Assembly (NCBI RefSeq): GCF_022965805.1
Contig: NW_027331320.1
Coordinates: forward strand, 80,500 to 144,499
Reading direction: 5' to 3'
Length of the DNA stretch: 64,000 nucleotides
From: Primulina eburnea
Taxonomy: Eukaryota > Streptophyta > Magnoliopsida > Lamiales > Gesneriaceae
Part shown: positions 35,865 to 47,096 of the stretch, piece after piece
How the letters are laid out: every line of letters begins with the position of its first letter
How positions within the stretch are numbered: position 1 is the first letter of the stretch
Made by a program: the position numbers and the translations under genes
Notes under the pieces: generated by a model
Database searches by the model: none
What the model was told of the DNA's origin: nothing
The model's input: the letters and a program-made list of their open reading frames with translations, nothing else

Positions 35865-36720
35865 GTCCACTCGCTCTTATAATGTAAGTTCAGGATTTGG
35901 ACAGCGGGATAGCTTCAGGCTGTTCAAGACAAGAGAATCAGAATATCAAGACGTTATGGCAAGAAGCCAAGCCACAGATCTGTCTGAACTCAGGCTGCAA
36001 GATATTATCTGTCAAACTGACCTACGGTACACCTGTCCAATCCGTTGAATATCCAACCGCATTGCCACCAACCAGAAAAGAGTTATTTCATATAGGATCT
36101 AACATTTCAGATGTCTGCCATATAAAGAATGATTTCACAGTATTCTTACAACTCCTGAATGATAGAAATTTACTTATTTCGGACATGGTGTGTCAGCTTT
36201 ATGAAAAACAAGAGCTTACCGTCACAAAAACACAAGGAACATTTGATGAGCATTTAACAATACTTATGACGAATGAAAGCGACATGTTTCTTTTGTCAGG
36301 TGAAGTACAGATATTCATAAAAAAAAATCCGACCGTTGGAACTCTTGAACTATAAATATATAAAACTTGAAGAGAAGAATATAACTTAATCCTTTATTAG
36401 AATTTATCTCAAGCCAACATATTTCAAGATCTTCGAGCACACCTAATCTTTCTGTCATAAGCTGCTTACTTAACATTTCTTATCAGTTTATATAAGATCA
36501 TCAAAGATAATTTCGTGTTACACTATCAACTCACGCTATCAAACCGTCAGTTGGGTTTTTGTAGGTGAACCAAGGGTTCTTAAACATCCGAATTTGTAAA
36601 GTGATCACTAAAAGTTCAATCTAAGCAGTTATAAATTCTAACTGAAGTGAGTTGTTACAAAATATTGTAAAACCAAAGTCTTTTAGTGAAAAATTTCTAA
36701 GGTGGGTGAATGGGCAAGTC
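35865..36720 (+). repeat. SIRE-like copia LTR fragment
   Basis: The layout resembles SIRE-type LTRs: a TATA box (ctataaatatat, about 36350), then a leader with short conserved phrases, and gtgggtgaatggg near 36704. Partner LTR, primer site and boundaries are not seen. A 152-codon frame inside it is taken as spurious. Confidence 0.4.
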
Positions 36721-38140
36721 TAGTCGTTCAAGAATATTTCTTAACAACTTAAAAAACTTGTTAAGAATAATTCAAAGTTTAAAAAGTTTTAAAGAGTTTA
36801 TCCTATCTCGTTTAAACTCTAATCTGACCCTAACAAAGTTATTGGTAATATGGACTATAGAATCAAAATCAATCCACCAAGTTCTGTGACTAATACTGAC
36901 CATGTTGGATTCATAACTAATAAGAGTTGAACGAGAAATATCTCAACCTCGATTGTATTAACTAATATGATATATCATTTTTTGTGTGTGACAGGATCAT
37001 GCACTCAAATACTGGTGATCTTTATAAAAACTATGTAAGTAAGGTGCTTGTGATTGTATGAACACTATCATATTGTTCAATTGAACACCTTATCTCAATT
37101 TAAATATTGTTCTTTATGAAACTATTTGAGAAAAGCTTATATCTCTCCAAATTTTCATAAATATAAACATATGAATAACTGGTTTCAGTAATGACATATG
37201 GTTCATGCTTACTAATAATATAATCTATGTTCACTGAACCGCCCAAATGAAGAAAAATATTCCGTTCCGCACTTTATAATTATAACATGGAATCTTGAGA
37301 ATTACGAAATTAATATCAGAGTAATTAACATGACAAAATGCTGAAAAATAAATAAATAAATAAAATTATAAATGCTAATGTCAGCAAATGAAGCAATAAA
37401 CCACACGTCATATTTTAATCATGTAAATCATGTTATAAATATAATTCATTGACATAAAATTGCATGCAAACTAAATATTTAATTCAGTTAGATTCATATA
37501 ACTTAATAATATAATTATTAAATTATATTTAATTCTCTCATGTAATAATTATTTAGTAAGAAAATCAACATCTTTTAAAATTGCACAAAGGAAAATTTGG
37601 TATGGCTATTACTCATAATTATTAAATTACTCAATTTAATTATCCATAATGTGGATCTTGCAAGAGAAAACATATTAGATAAGTTTATTATTCACATTTT
37701 AACTCAATTTGTTCATTTAAAATTACAAAAAATAAAATTACAATTAAATATAAATATAATGTGAATCTTAATATGCCAATTTTATTCATCTTCATTGCAT
37801 GTAATATTACGATATATAAATGCAAACCTCATAATATAAAAAATGCATGTACAACCAAACAATAATCACACTTAATTTTACATAATAAGTCTCATGCAGA
37901 TAAATTGTAAACAGGCCATTTAACAATTTTTACTCAACACAATGAATAATTTTTTATAATTATTTTAAAATTATCTTTGTAACTGAATTGATATTTGCGT
38001 GAAATGTAATAGTATGTTAGGCATATACTTTAGAGTTTTATATTATAATATTTCTATTTTAATGAGATCATACTCATAGACCAATCACCATTGAATAATG
38101 TAATATTTTATTAAAAAAGTGAATAATGTAATATTAAATA
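36721..38140 (+). other. AT-rich intergenic DNA
   Basis: Very AT-rich, with many short A/T runs. I find no ORF, tRNA or complete repeat. Confidence 0.6.
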
Positions 38141-38211
38141 TTTCGCAAAGGGAGGGTACGGTGGTGTCGGCAAGGGAAAACAATAAAGTGTACGGTGGCA
38201 GCAAAATCTTA
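38141..38211 (+). pseudogene. Relic of a receptor-kinase glycine loop
   Basis: One frame reads AKGGYGGVGKGKQ, matching the GKGGYGIVYKGKL loop of the neighbouring genes. After a TAA and a frameshift, a KILN-like end corresponds to VAVKIL. Only about 70 bp is recognisable. It may be all that is left of a kinase exon belonging to the pseudogene at 30985. Confidence 0.5.
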
Positions 38212-38837
38212 AATTAAATAAATTAATCAATCAAGTGCAGTTCCATCATCATAAAGCAAAGAAAAAAATAGTCAAAAAGTTCAATTATAAAGGAGCTTGG
38301 TCAATTGAGGCAACTTATACCACAATTGCTGGTTTCGGAAAAATTAGGTTTTTGGTTTTGTAATTTAATTTTGTTTATTTTAATTTTGTTAATAATGAAA
38401 TTGTATTTTTACTCACATAACTTATATGTTTTTGTTATTTTTAGTCATGTTACGATGAGTTTTTATTTTTAATCATGTAAATTTTCTGTTTTTACTCAAA
38501 TCCATCCTATCTTCTTATAAAAAAAATTGACCAAAAATACAAATTTTAAAACAAAAAATGTACAAAAAATATAAATTACACGAGTAAAAATAGGAATATG
38601 TCGTTACAAAAATAAAATAGTGAAAAATACAATTTATAGGACTTAAAATATAAATATTCATTCAAAATTTTGGAGGTACTTAAGTTCCGCGTACAGAAAC
38701 ACATGTACAGATTCAGATGACCTAGTCAACGCAACCCACTTCGTACACCAGAGTTAAATTGCTTTTTCTTTAAGATTCTGATAATTTTTGTTTCGAATTA
38801 AAACTAGAGAGGTTTTGATCCAGTGAACCCAAAAATC

Positions 38838-39591
38838 ATGCATGACTTCTTCATTTATTGGAGCTTCTGTATATTCTGTCTCATCATCTTATCCGAAAGA
38901 TCTTCCGGCGCTGATAACGGCTATGAAGCCTGCAGCGTACCGGTCCTTTGTGGTGGCCTGAACATAAGCTTTCCGTTCTATATTCAAGGCCTGCAGCAAG
39001 CCTACTGTGGATTCCCTGGATTTATGCTAAACTGCAGCGATCTTGGATCCCCAGTTCTTGGATTACCCGGAAACGAATATGTAATCGAGGGAATTTCTTA
39101 TACAAACCGGAATTTTCGTGTGATTGATTCAGTTGTTTTAAACTCAAATTCCAGCAGCTGTCTCCCCGGAATTAGAAACAGCACGCTTTATACGCAACCC
39201 CAGTTCGATTATGTAGATGTAACACATCTCCGTCTGTTCGGAGACTGCCGGGAAACATTAACTAATGATCTGTCTAAGTACCAGGTTGACTGTGGTAACT
39301 GGGACTTGGCATTGTATGATGATGGTAGAGATAAAAACTTGATCAGAATTGCGCTGGAAGATTGCCCAAGAAACGTTCTGGTGCCGGTGGATGGGGCCGG
39401 CCAATCGGGCGGTGGAAACGGTGGAATTGGAGATGTCCTCGAGGTTGCCAAGAAGGGATTCGAATTGAACTGGACATCAGCCGATTGTGACGCATGTGAA
39501 ATAAGTGGTGGGCGTTGTGGATTTAATGAAACTTTATACAAGTTCATATGTTTCTGCCCTGACAGGTCTCATTCCTCGAGTTGCCTACGCG
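38838..39591 (+). CDS. LRK10L-type ectodomain exon without adjacent kinase
   Basis: ATG 38838 opens a signal peptide (IYWSFCIFCLIILSERSSG). A full cysteine-rich ectodomain follows: CGGLNISFPFYI, CGFPGFMLNC, and the terminal WAK-associated motif CDACEISGGRCGF with CFCPDRSH that the two complete kinase genes lack. The frame ends at a consensus donor, G|GTAAGT, in phase 1, the same phase as the other genes. No second exon or kinase exon follows before the broken copy at 40356. It could be a truncated gene making a secreted receptor-like protein if the intron is not spliced (stop at 39597), or a first exon spliced to the distant kinase exon at 52696. Confidence 0.8.
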
Positions 39592-40355
39592 GTAAGTAAT
39601 TTTTCCCTTTTCTTGGATGTTTATTTACTAACCAAAATACGTTTAACAAAGCAAAAACTGGTAATTGGTGGTCTCCTTTCGTGCTTAACGCAGACTCTTG
39701 TCGGTTGATTCTAATATTGTCACTATTTTTCTACTTCATGGGTCTCATTTACGATTATAAAATTCAACAAAATAATATTGAAATAAAATTTATAACATGT
39801 CGTTTTCAACTGTTCTTAAAATAAACAATCACAACGGTAACTTAAAACTCGTCTGATAGCAAAATATTTCAAATTTAAAATGAGATCTCGGAGTCGATGA
39901 TCTCAACACACACTTATACAACTCAAAAAAATCCTTGAAAAAGCTAATTTAATATTTGAACGTATATCTATGAATGTGTGTGTGTATATATATATATATA
40001 TATCCATGAAAAAATATTACTTTTTATGCTAAGAGTATTACTTTTTATTGTGAATATCGGTAAGGTTGACCCATCGCACAACTAAAGATTAATGAGACCG
40101 TCTCACAAGAGACCTACTCATTAAACTATCAAATAATGTTATGCTTAACGGGCATAAAATCTCGAAAACCAATGTGTTTTATATCATAAAGTAAAACTAT
40201 TGTCTTTACAATATCTCAAAATTAATTTTATTTGGTGGGTCTTCCATAAAGATGTTCCAAGTCCAACTACCGTGTGTGTAGCACAAACAACTGTTCCAAA
40301 AGTAGACCACCGAAATATAAAAATCTTGGCTCCATTTCCATTTTCTCGTCTATGT
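39592..40355 (+). other. Flank with (GT)n(AT)n microsatellite
   Basis: Non-coding. A compound GT/AT microsatellite lies at 39974-40003. From about 40217 the sequence is homologous to the 5' flank of the gene at 51722. Confidence 0.7.
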
Positions 40356-40925
40356 ATGGCCTTTTCCAATTTGTCAGTCTTTTCCTTCGTATTTCATCCT
40401 TTGCTTCTCAAATTTTGTGATGCCAACAAGTGCCCCAAATACTTCCCTTGTAAAGATCTTGGGACACCGGAGTATCCCTTCATCGAGCTCGACCGGCCCC
40501 CGACTGCTGGATTATCGAGGTTGATTGTAATTCTTCTTCGACACCAGGAAAACTTGATGTGGTACGAAGTTATGAAACTAAATATCTCGTCCGATGAATA
40601 TGTCCGAGTCCGAGACACAATGCTACAGTCTCATTCGGATAACCGTAGCTGTTATACTTGCGAAAATCTCTCTCTCCCTCACCACCCTCTTCAAATGTAA
40701 TGTAACTTCCACTCATAGCAAAGGCATGGAAGATTATCTTGAAAATTACAAAAAAAAAAAAAAAAATACTCGGGTTGCAAAGACTTTACAGTATATTAAT
40801 TATAGACTGATCTCCTTCGCTCTTCATAATGTTGGTCGATTCAACTGCCTATAAAAGCTACTGAGGATTCGAGTGATGACCAGTTCAAACTGCTAACTTA
40901 TGAACATACCATTTCGATCCAACTA
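40356..40925 (+). pseudogene. Broken copy of the ectodomain exon of the gene at 51722
   Basis: It starts ATGGCCTTTTCCAATTTG and encodes the same signal peptide and CPKYFPC domain start as the gene at 51722. It then loses frame several times (near 40500 and 40600) and contains an expanded A run at 40750-40765. Homology continues past the position of the donor (ctaaaggtc, 40922-40930) into intron sequence to about 40970. No kinase follows. Confidence 0.85.
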
Positions 40926-42294
40926 AAGGTCGGTTTGTTGTTAATTACTTGCAAAATGAACCAATTCTTGCCATGAATCGTTTGTTACGATTCAATTGTT
41001 TATTACCTTTTTTTATTTCTCATTGAATCGTTCTGCTTTTAGATCTTTCAACTTATCGGTCCACTAAGAAAAAGGATCTGCTTAATTCTGGTTTACTAGC
41101 ACAAACACTGAAGATTTGTCTTGCCTAAAAAGAGAAAAATAGGATGGTGATTAGGAAGTTTACTAATAGATGATAGACAAATTGTTTGCCTAATTATTTT
41201 GAGTTTAATTTGGACGTGTCAATATAAATTGCACTAACTTGTGCGGAAAACCAATAAATCTAACTTTTAAAATTCACGAACACTATGCATAGTAAACTTG
41301 ATAGTTCGTTATAATCTCCTAAACAAATACAACAAAACCAAAGAAAAGACGATGGAATTTTACGACATAAAATCCGAACACGATTGTATATTTACAAATC
41401 AGCAGAAAATTACACAACATGAAATCATAATCAAATAGTACTAAAGTATGACTTAAAAATATTCTTAATGCTAAATCCTGGAAAAAAAAAAAACTTGAGT
41501 TATGACTAAGATTTCTGTAGGGAGTTGCCAACGTTTGTGCGAGATGTGTGTGTTTTTCGTTTCTGTCGATCTTCTTCTTTTCTTCTGATCTTTTGGGCGG
41601 TTCTTCCCACTGCCCGACTACTACATGATTTTGCTCTCTGTGATATCTTCATGTTTGTATATACGTAGTTTGATTTATTCAAATCAATTCAAAACTGATG
41701 AGGTCTTATCTACTATTGTCACCTCTTTCTTCTGCGATTTGGACTTGACCAATTTTGGACCTAATTAAAATATAGTCCCAACACAAATAAAATTATTTAA
41801 CCCCACAAATGTTTAGGATTGATGAACCATAGAAATAATTTTCTTTTAAAGACAATTTATGTAATTTGATGTACTTTTTGTTGAGATATCTATATGTTAG
41901 AACCAAAGAAAAAACACGGACAAGATCAACATGGATAACTGCGCATAGCTCTAGCCTAAGAGTCCTGGTTATAAGATTAGAAATGAAGTGTCCTAGTGCT
42001 GCAGTATAGATACGATTCGTTATAGTCTTGATTGTTGCTATAATACCATATAGTGTAGCGAGAGTCGGGGTGGAGAGCACTAGAGCTCGAGAGCGTGAGA
42101 GAAAGAGTCGAGCGCGAGAGCTTGGAAGCGTAGAATACGAGAGCTCGGGAGTGTGGATCGAGATCTTTTCTCTTGCAGTCTGTGTGTGTAAAAATTTTCA
42201 TCTTTGTTCAATTCAGTTAAATCCAATTTCTTTTGTATTGTTCGATATCAAGGTTGTTTCTATAACATCCCCAGCTCAATTTGTGGTTCTCTGA
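40926..42294 (+). other. Non-coding interval, possible LTR debris at its end
   Basis: AT-rich, no gene. From about 41880 to 42294 there is a GAGCG/GAGAG-rich stretch (42070-42165) followed by T-rich sequence that looks like an LTR 3' half. No partner or boundary was found. Confidence 0.4.
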
Positions 42295-42816
42295 CAGGGG
42301 TGTGCAATCGGTCTATTAGGTTATCGACCGAATCGAATAGACCTTTAATCGATTTTATTTTCGAATAACCGAACTGATCGAAATATTCATAGAAACCGAA
42401 TTAACTGAACCAATTTCAAGTCGGTTATTTTGGTTACCGACTGAAATAACCGATATTTTTTAAAATATGTGAATTTTAACACACACACAAAAGAAAACGA
42501 TAGAATGCTTATAAATAACAAGAAACATATTGAACAAAAAATATCAATAAAATATTGAAGATAAATCATTAGATGAATGAGCTTTCTTCTGATGTATGAA
42601 AAGTTGAGTTTCTTTCTAATATATTTTAAATGTCTATATACAATTTAAATTAATATATATACCAATTCGGTTAAATCCGAATTTTTCAAATTAAAACCGA
42701 AATTGAACCGAATTAACCGATTGTTTAAAATTTCAAAACTGAACGTACAAATTAACCGAACTGAAAAATTCGGTTCAGTCGGATAATTCGATTTAACCGA
42801 AATTTGCACACTCCTA
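42295..42816 (+). mobile_element. hAT-like MITE (522 bp)
   Basis: The ends CAGGGGTGTGCAA and TTTGCACACTCCTA are inverted repeats. They are flanked by ttctctga (42287-42294) and ttctcaga (42817-42824), an 8-bp target duplication with one mismatch, the size expected for hAT. The interior is rich in CCGAAT/ATTCGG and AACCGAA motifs. No coding capacity. Confidence 0.8.
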
Positions 42817-43219
42817 TTCTCAGATAACAAAATCATTGTGCAACAGAAATATGGCAAAAAAAAGGAAGAAAAAAAGGAGAAGGAAACTTCAGATAAATTG
42901 ATGCAAACTTGAAGTTAGCTGACAGTCACTAATAATTCATTAACTCATAATTCAACTTCTTGAATTTAATGATATGATGTTCAGTACACCTAAATATATA
43001 ATGCATTTTCTTGTATGATTATCCAATTTTGTAGTTTTTTTAACTCATGTCACAAAGTCAAGGGTCAATTATGTAAACGACCCTCCAGTCAAGTTGATAA
43101 TGACAGCGAAACTTGAGTGTTCTTGACCTCAATCTGACCATTTCAAACTAATTAAGCAAATAAATAAAAAACAATAATAATTAAAAAAATATATATATCA
43201 TTTCAAGTTTTGTTTCAGA

Positions 43220-43228
43220 TTAAATTAT
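43220..43228 (+). repeat. 9-bp target duplication TTAAATTAT, left
   Basis: Identical to 51586-51594. A 9-bp duplication is the hallmark of Mutator-type transposition. Confidence 0.85.
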
Positions 43229-43381
43229 GGGGAAATTGCTCATAAATCCCTAAACCCAAACTTAACTTGTCCCTAGCTCCCTAGCCATCAAAAACTCTCT
43301 TTTAACTCCCTAAACCTATAAAATTGACAAAACTACCCTTATTCTCTATTTTCTTTTAATTGATCCTCCGCGCTTCAAAAA

Positions 43382-43400
43382 TGGTATCAGAGCATGGTTA
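43382..43400 (+). other. Viral minus-strand primer binding site
   Basis: TGGTATCAGAGCATGGTTA complements the initiator Met-tRNA 3' end, as in all Caulimoviridae. It marks position 1 of the conventional viral map and lies almost at the left edge of the integrated copy. Confidence 0.85.
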
Positions 43401-43594
43401 ATTTATTTCAAACACGAAAATTTTATTATTACTAGTAACTAAATGTATGAGAAGGAGAATTTCGAAAAAATTATGAATCCGAACTTTAGTTCGAGGAGAA
43501 TAATTTACAAGAACTATTCCAATATTTTGGAATATACACAAGTTTATCTAACTATTGTTAGATATCAGAAACAGGAGAACAGAGGTATGTCCCA

Positions 43595-43888
43595 ATGGTG
43601 ACCACCAAGTTATGGTACAGATCTGATGGAAACATCAGACAAATGACGGTATATGTCATGTATCAAGAAATGAAAGGATTTCGGAATCCCCGAAATCATT
43701 TCAATCTCTATTCCAGAAACATTAGTTTCCGAATAGAGCTATTCAGATGTTCTATAAAGCATCTGAAACAACTCATTGAATCAGGAAATTTATCTCCTGA
43801 TGAAAGATAGCAGTGTTTGCAAAACCTTGCATACACAAAAGGTAGACTCTTACAGGCCGAAAAGACCAGATCTTCAATGATCTGTTAA
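43595..43888 (+). CDS. Small viral ORF, function unknown
   Basis: ATG 43595 opens a 71-codon frame ending in TAG at 43808-43810. The same frame continues to TAA at 43886-43888, three bases before the next ATG. The tight spacing suggests that the original ORF had 97 codons. It is basic with several aromatic residues. I do not recognise a domain. It occupies the place of the first small ORF in several caulimovirid genera. Confidence 0.5.
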
Positions 43889-43890
43889 AT

Positions 43891-44088
43891 ATGTCAGGGA
43901 CTACCATCCAGTTCGAAATTGAACTTATTTCCCTGGAAATAAATCAATTAGAACAAGAATTACAGCGAAGTATATGCTTCACTGAACTCAGAACAAAAGG
44001 TATGCGTTTACAAGGTTTAAAGAACCGTAAAAACATACTTCAAAATCTACTCAGAAGAAATTCTTCAGAGAACAATGGATCTGTATAG
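43891..44088 (+). CDS. Small viral ORF, 65 aa, coiled-coil-like
   Basis: It begins three bases after the previous frame ends and has a heptad-like pattern (FEIELISLEINQLEQEL). A short, Leu/Glu-rich protein could be an accessory or virion-associated factor, but this is an inference from position and composition only. Confidence 0.5.
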   Translation: MSGTTIQFEIELISLEINQLEQELQRSICFTELRTKGMRLQGLKNRKNILQNLLRRNSSENNGSV

Positions 44089-44135
44089 ACAGAAGATCTA
44101 CGAAGGGAAGCAACAGCACCCTCAGGTAAAAATTT

Positions 44136-44507
44136 ATGATTCAGAATAATAAATTTCTGGAGATAGTACCAGACTCCTCTAAGCTCTCTCTGGATCTTAG
44201 AGAAATACAGAAAACGGTACAAAATTATGGCAATATGCTATATTATGTACCTCAAAAGATTGAAAAGGTCCTAGAAAAACAAGAAGAAATTCTTGAAATC
44301 TTAAAGGAGATTCAAACAAGAATACAGAAACTAGAACAACAACCAAGTTCTAGTAGAAGAACTTCAGGAGGCTGGTTACCACCATCCTTTGGTACCGAAC
44401 CTTTGTTACATCAACAAGGGAAGGCCAGAGTGGTGTCAAAACCTTTAACTGAAGAAGAAAAGATGATCAATCTAATCAAGTCTGTCTCAGAAAAGAAATT
44501 GATCTGA
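44136..44507 (+). CDS. Virion-associated-protein-like ORF (VAP)
   Basis: A 123-aa product with a central predicted coiled coil (about residues 40-70, EKVLEKQEEILEILKEIQ) and a basic, Ser/Pro-rich C-terminal part. It lies immediately before the coat gene. This is the layout of caulimovirid virion-associated proteins, which form coiled-coil oligomers on the particle and bridge to the movement protein. Its stop overlaps the coat ATG by one base (TGATG), consistent with reinitiation. Assignment is by architecture and position. Confidence 0.6.
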   Translation: MIQNNKFLEIVPDSSKLSLDLREIQKTVQNYGNMLYYVPQKIEKVLEKQEEILEILKEIQTRIQKLEQQPSSSRRTSGGWLPPSFGTEPLLHQQGKARVVSKPLTEEEKMINLIKSVSEKKLI

Positions 44508-45886
44508 TGACAACTTTAGAAAGGATTGGTTTGGAGGATCTACAAGAGCTTGCGGAATCTTTCGCAAATCTCAAAGTAGTCGATCTAAAGATGAATACAA
44601 CAGTAGGTGAAACACCACCTGCAATAACCTGGTCATCTTCTCAGGAACCACCAAGGGAAAGTATGGGATCTCATAATGTAAATATGAGAAAACCTCAGAC
44701 TGATTTCCATACCGGTGGAGGATCACACCCAGCGGGAACAAGGGCAAGGAGAACTCAAATTCCTTTGCACCAAACACCCTATGGGAAAACTGTTTTAGAT
44801 CCTATACATCCTTACGGGGTTATGCTTAACCTTGATGTATTGGACTTCAAAAACAGAGAAGATCTCATAGACGATTGGACATCTGCTATGAGAATTGCAG
44901 CAGGAACACTTGATCTCAACAAAGAAGGATTCATTAAACTTTTGGAAATGAGTCTTATGGGATCAGTAAAAATTGCTTGGGACATGACTTCAGCAGACAT
45001 GAAAGAGTCAGTCCTAGTTGGGGAATCTCTTAGTGAGATCGCTGGAAAGATGGCTACCCTATTCAAAGCACACTTTATAGGGGTAGACTATTTCAACAGT
45101 CAAGATACAGAGAAGAAGAAAAAATATACTTAAGCTCTGTATAGTCTTGAATTACATGATATATGTTTGATATATGAATACATTATGTTATTCACCAAAT
45201 ATAGATGGAATTCAGGAGTCGAAGAAGATATAGCTATGCAGCTTTTCTTCGCAAAAATGCCAAGCCCTTGGAGAGAAATTCTCATAAGGGAATACGTACC
45301 TGGTAATCCAGATACATTGGCAAGAAGAGCCTCTTTCCTTAAAGGGAAATTAGCAGAATGGTGTCACATGGCAGCATTACAAAAGAATTACAAACGACTA
45401 AGGGGTATCAACAAAAGAACTCCTTTGTGTTGTAAGGAAAATGATCTTCCAACAATTATTGGAAGTAAACCACAGAAGCATAAAAGGAAAAGTTTTAGGA
45501 CTCATCCTTATGCACGAAGTGGAAGAAGTTCTTGGAAACCAAGAACCGTATCATCCCAAGCATCGAGCTCATCTCGAAGCACGGGAAGAACACCTACAAA
45601 GAAAACTTTCAGAAGAGCTCATACTAGAGCCAATGAAAGTTTCAAGGATTGTAATTGCTGGACATGTGGAGCAAGAGGTCATATCTCGACCAATTGTCCA
45701 GAAAATGAAAAAAGAGGTATTAAACGTTTTGATCCTACTCCGGATATTGAAGAAGCAGTTTATTACCAAGATCTTATTCAAGTATACCGATTTGAGGACA
45801 TCGCCTCAGATGAAAGTATATATGAAGAAGAAGAAGTCGTCTTAAGTCAAGAAGAATCTGATGGAACAGAATCGGAATCTGACTGA
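44507..45886 (+). pseudogene. Pararetroviral coat protein, one in-frame stop
   Basis: A frame of about 460 codons that a TAA at 45131-45133 splits into 208 codons and a downstream part, with no shift of frame. Acidic N-terminal region, central capsid-like region, a basic Lys/Arg/Ser-rich zone (about 45480-45620) and a CX2CX4HX4C zinc knuckle (CWTCGARGHISTNC, about 45660-45700), then an acidic C-terminus, as in caulimovirid coat proteins. Its end overlaps the movement ORF by 26 nt. Apart from this stop it appears open. Confidence 0.8.
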
Positions 45887-47096
45887 AGACGAGGTGTTTC
45901 GACACGAAACACATGAAGATTTGTCTGGGTTTTTTAGCCAGACAACAATATCTCATAACATGGTTCAAAGAATCATGAGAGAAAATCCGAGTTTACAGAG
46001 ATACCAAGGTTTCTCTGCAGGACAGGTAGAAAAGTTCTTAGGAAGTCTTGGCCTAAGAAACAGAAAGCATCATCTAATCTATAAAGTTTCTAGAAGGGAA
46101 ATGGCAGTCCCAATGGAACTTACAGGAAATAGAATGGAGATGCAGTTAATTCCTTCCGAAGAAATAAAGGAGGAATTACAAAAACTCAAGATAGAAGTAG
46201 CAAGGACTATGTCCTGGATTCACATAGGAGCAATCCAGATTATGATAAAGGCTACTTTCAAAGAAGGGATAGATTCACCAATTGATATCGCCATATGCGA
46301 TAAAAGAATGGGGAATCTACAAGATTCAGTACTGGGAACAATCTCAGGAAACCTCTGTGCAGGAAAAATTGTAGGAGTGATCTATCCAAGGATAGCCTAC
46401 AACCTGGCAGATCGAGATTTCAGCCGAGCCTTGACATTACATCAGAATTTTAAGGAAAAAAGGTTGATGAAAGAAGGCAATAGACCATATTCTATTACCT
46501 ATCAGATTTCATATGCTCTATCTAATACACATCATTCTGAGTTGTTTATTAGAAACGAATTTATTGAAATCCCTGAGATATTTGGAAAAGTTGCGCAGGC
46601 AATTTATCCAGAAAGAATTGAGTTTCCTTTAATACAGGAAACAGATATCCAGATCCAAGACAAACGGATTCTACAGAGGAATCAAAGTCTTAGATTGGAA
46701 CCAAGAAGACTATCTTTTCAAGGAGATAGAATTACAAGTTACAGATGGGATAAAAAGCATGTCATAGAAACCCAACAGGAGCTGAAAAGTTTTTCTACAA
46801 TAGGAAAGCTCAGAGGCCCAGAAGGTTGGAAGGAAGTAGAAATAGTATTTGATATTACAAAACAAAGGAATCAATTTCCTTGTAATTCAATATACCATTT
46901 GGAACAACCGATGATAGGAACTTACCAAGGACTGATTAATATCGGAGAATTGGAGGTTCATATTCAAGGAATTCCAGGAAAAGAATCAGAACGATTGATT
47001 CTTGGGCTAGAGTTTCTCGAGGAACCTAAACCTTGGAAACGTCTAGAGTATGGAATGGAGTTTATGGCAGAAGATAAAATGTGGAAAATCCAATGA
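45861..47096 (+). CDS. Pararetroviral movement protein (30K superfamily)
   Basis: An intact 411-aa frame. The central region (about residues 95-200, including SWIHIGAIQIMIKATF, then IDIAICDKR and a GNLCAGKI stretch) has the pattern of the caulimovirid 30K-type movement domain, which forms tubules through plasmodesmata. It stands between coat and pol, the cavemo/solendovirus-like order. It overlaps coat by 26 nt, and its TGA overlaps the pol ATG (ATGA). Confidence 0.72.
   Translation: MEQNRNLTEDEVFRHETHEDLSGFFSQTTISHNMVQRIMRENPSLQRYQGFSAGQVEKFLGSLGLRNRKHHLIYKVSRREMAVPMELTGNRMEMQLIPSEEIKEELQKLKIEVARTMSWIHIGAIQIMIKATFKEGIDSPIDIAICDKRMGNLQDSVLGTISGNLCAGKIVGVIYPRIAYNLADRDFSRALTLHQNFKEKRLMKEGNRPYSITYQISYALSNTHHSELFIRNEFIEIPEIFGKVAQAIYPERIEFPLIQETDIQIQDKRILQRNQSLRLEPRRLSFQGDRITSYRWDKKHVIETQQELKSFSTIGKLRGPEGWKEVEIVFDITKQRNQFPCNSIYHLEQPMIGTYQGLINIGELEVHIQGIPGKESERLILGLEFLEEPKPWKRLEYGMEFMAEDKMWKIQ

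Noticed and set aside
35897..36355. A 152-codon plus-strand ORF
   Set aside because: Lies in LTR-like sequence with a TATA box at its end; no domain and no gene-like context.
39209..39547. A 112-codon minus-strand ORF
   Set aside because: Shadow of the ectodomain exon, which has signal peptide and cysteine motifs.
45441..45845. A 134-codon ORF inside the viral coat gene
   Set aside because: Alternative frame of the coat ORF, which has the zinc knuckle in the main frame.
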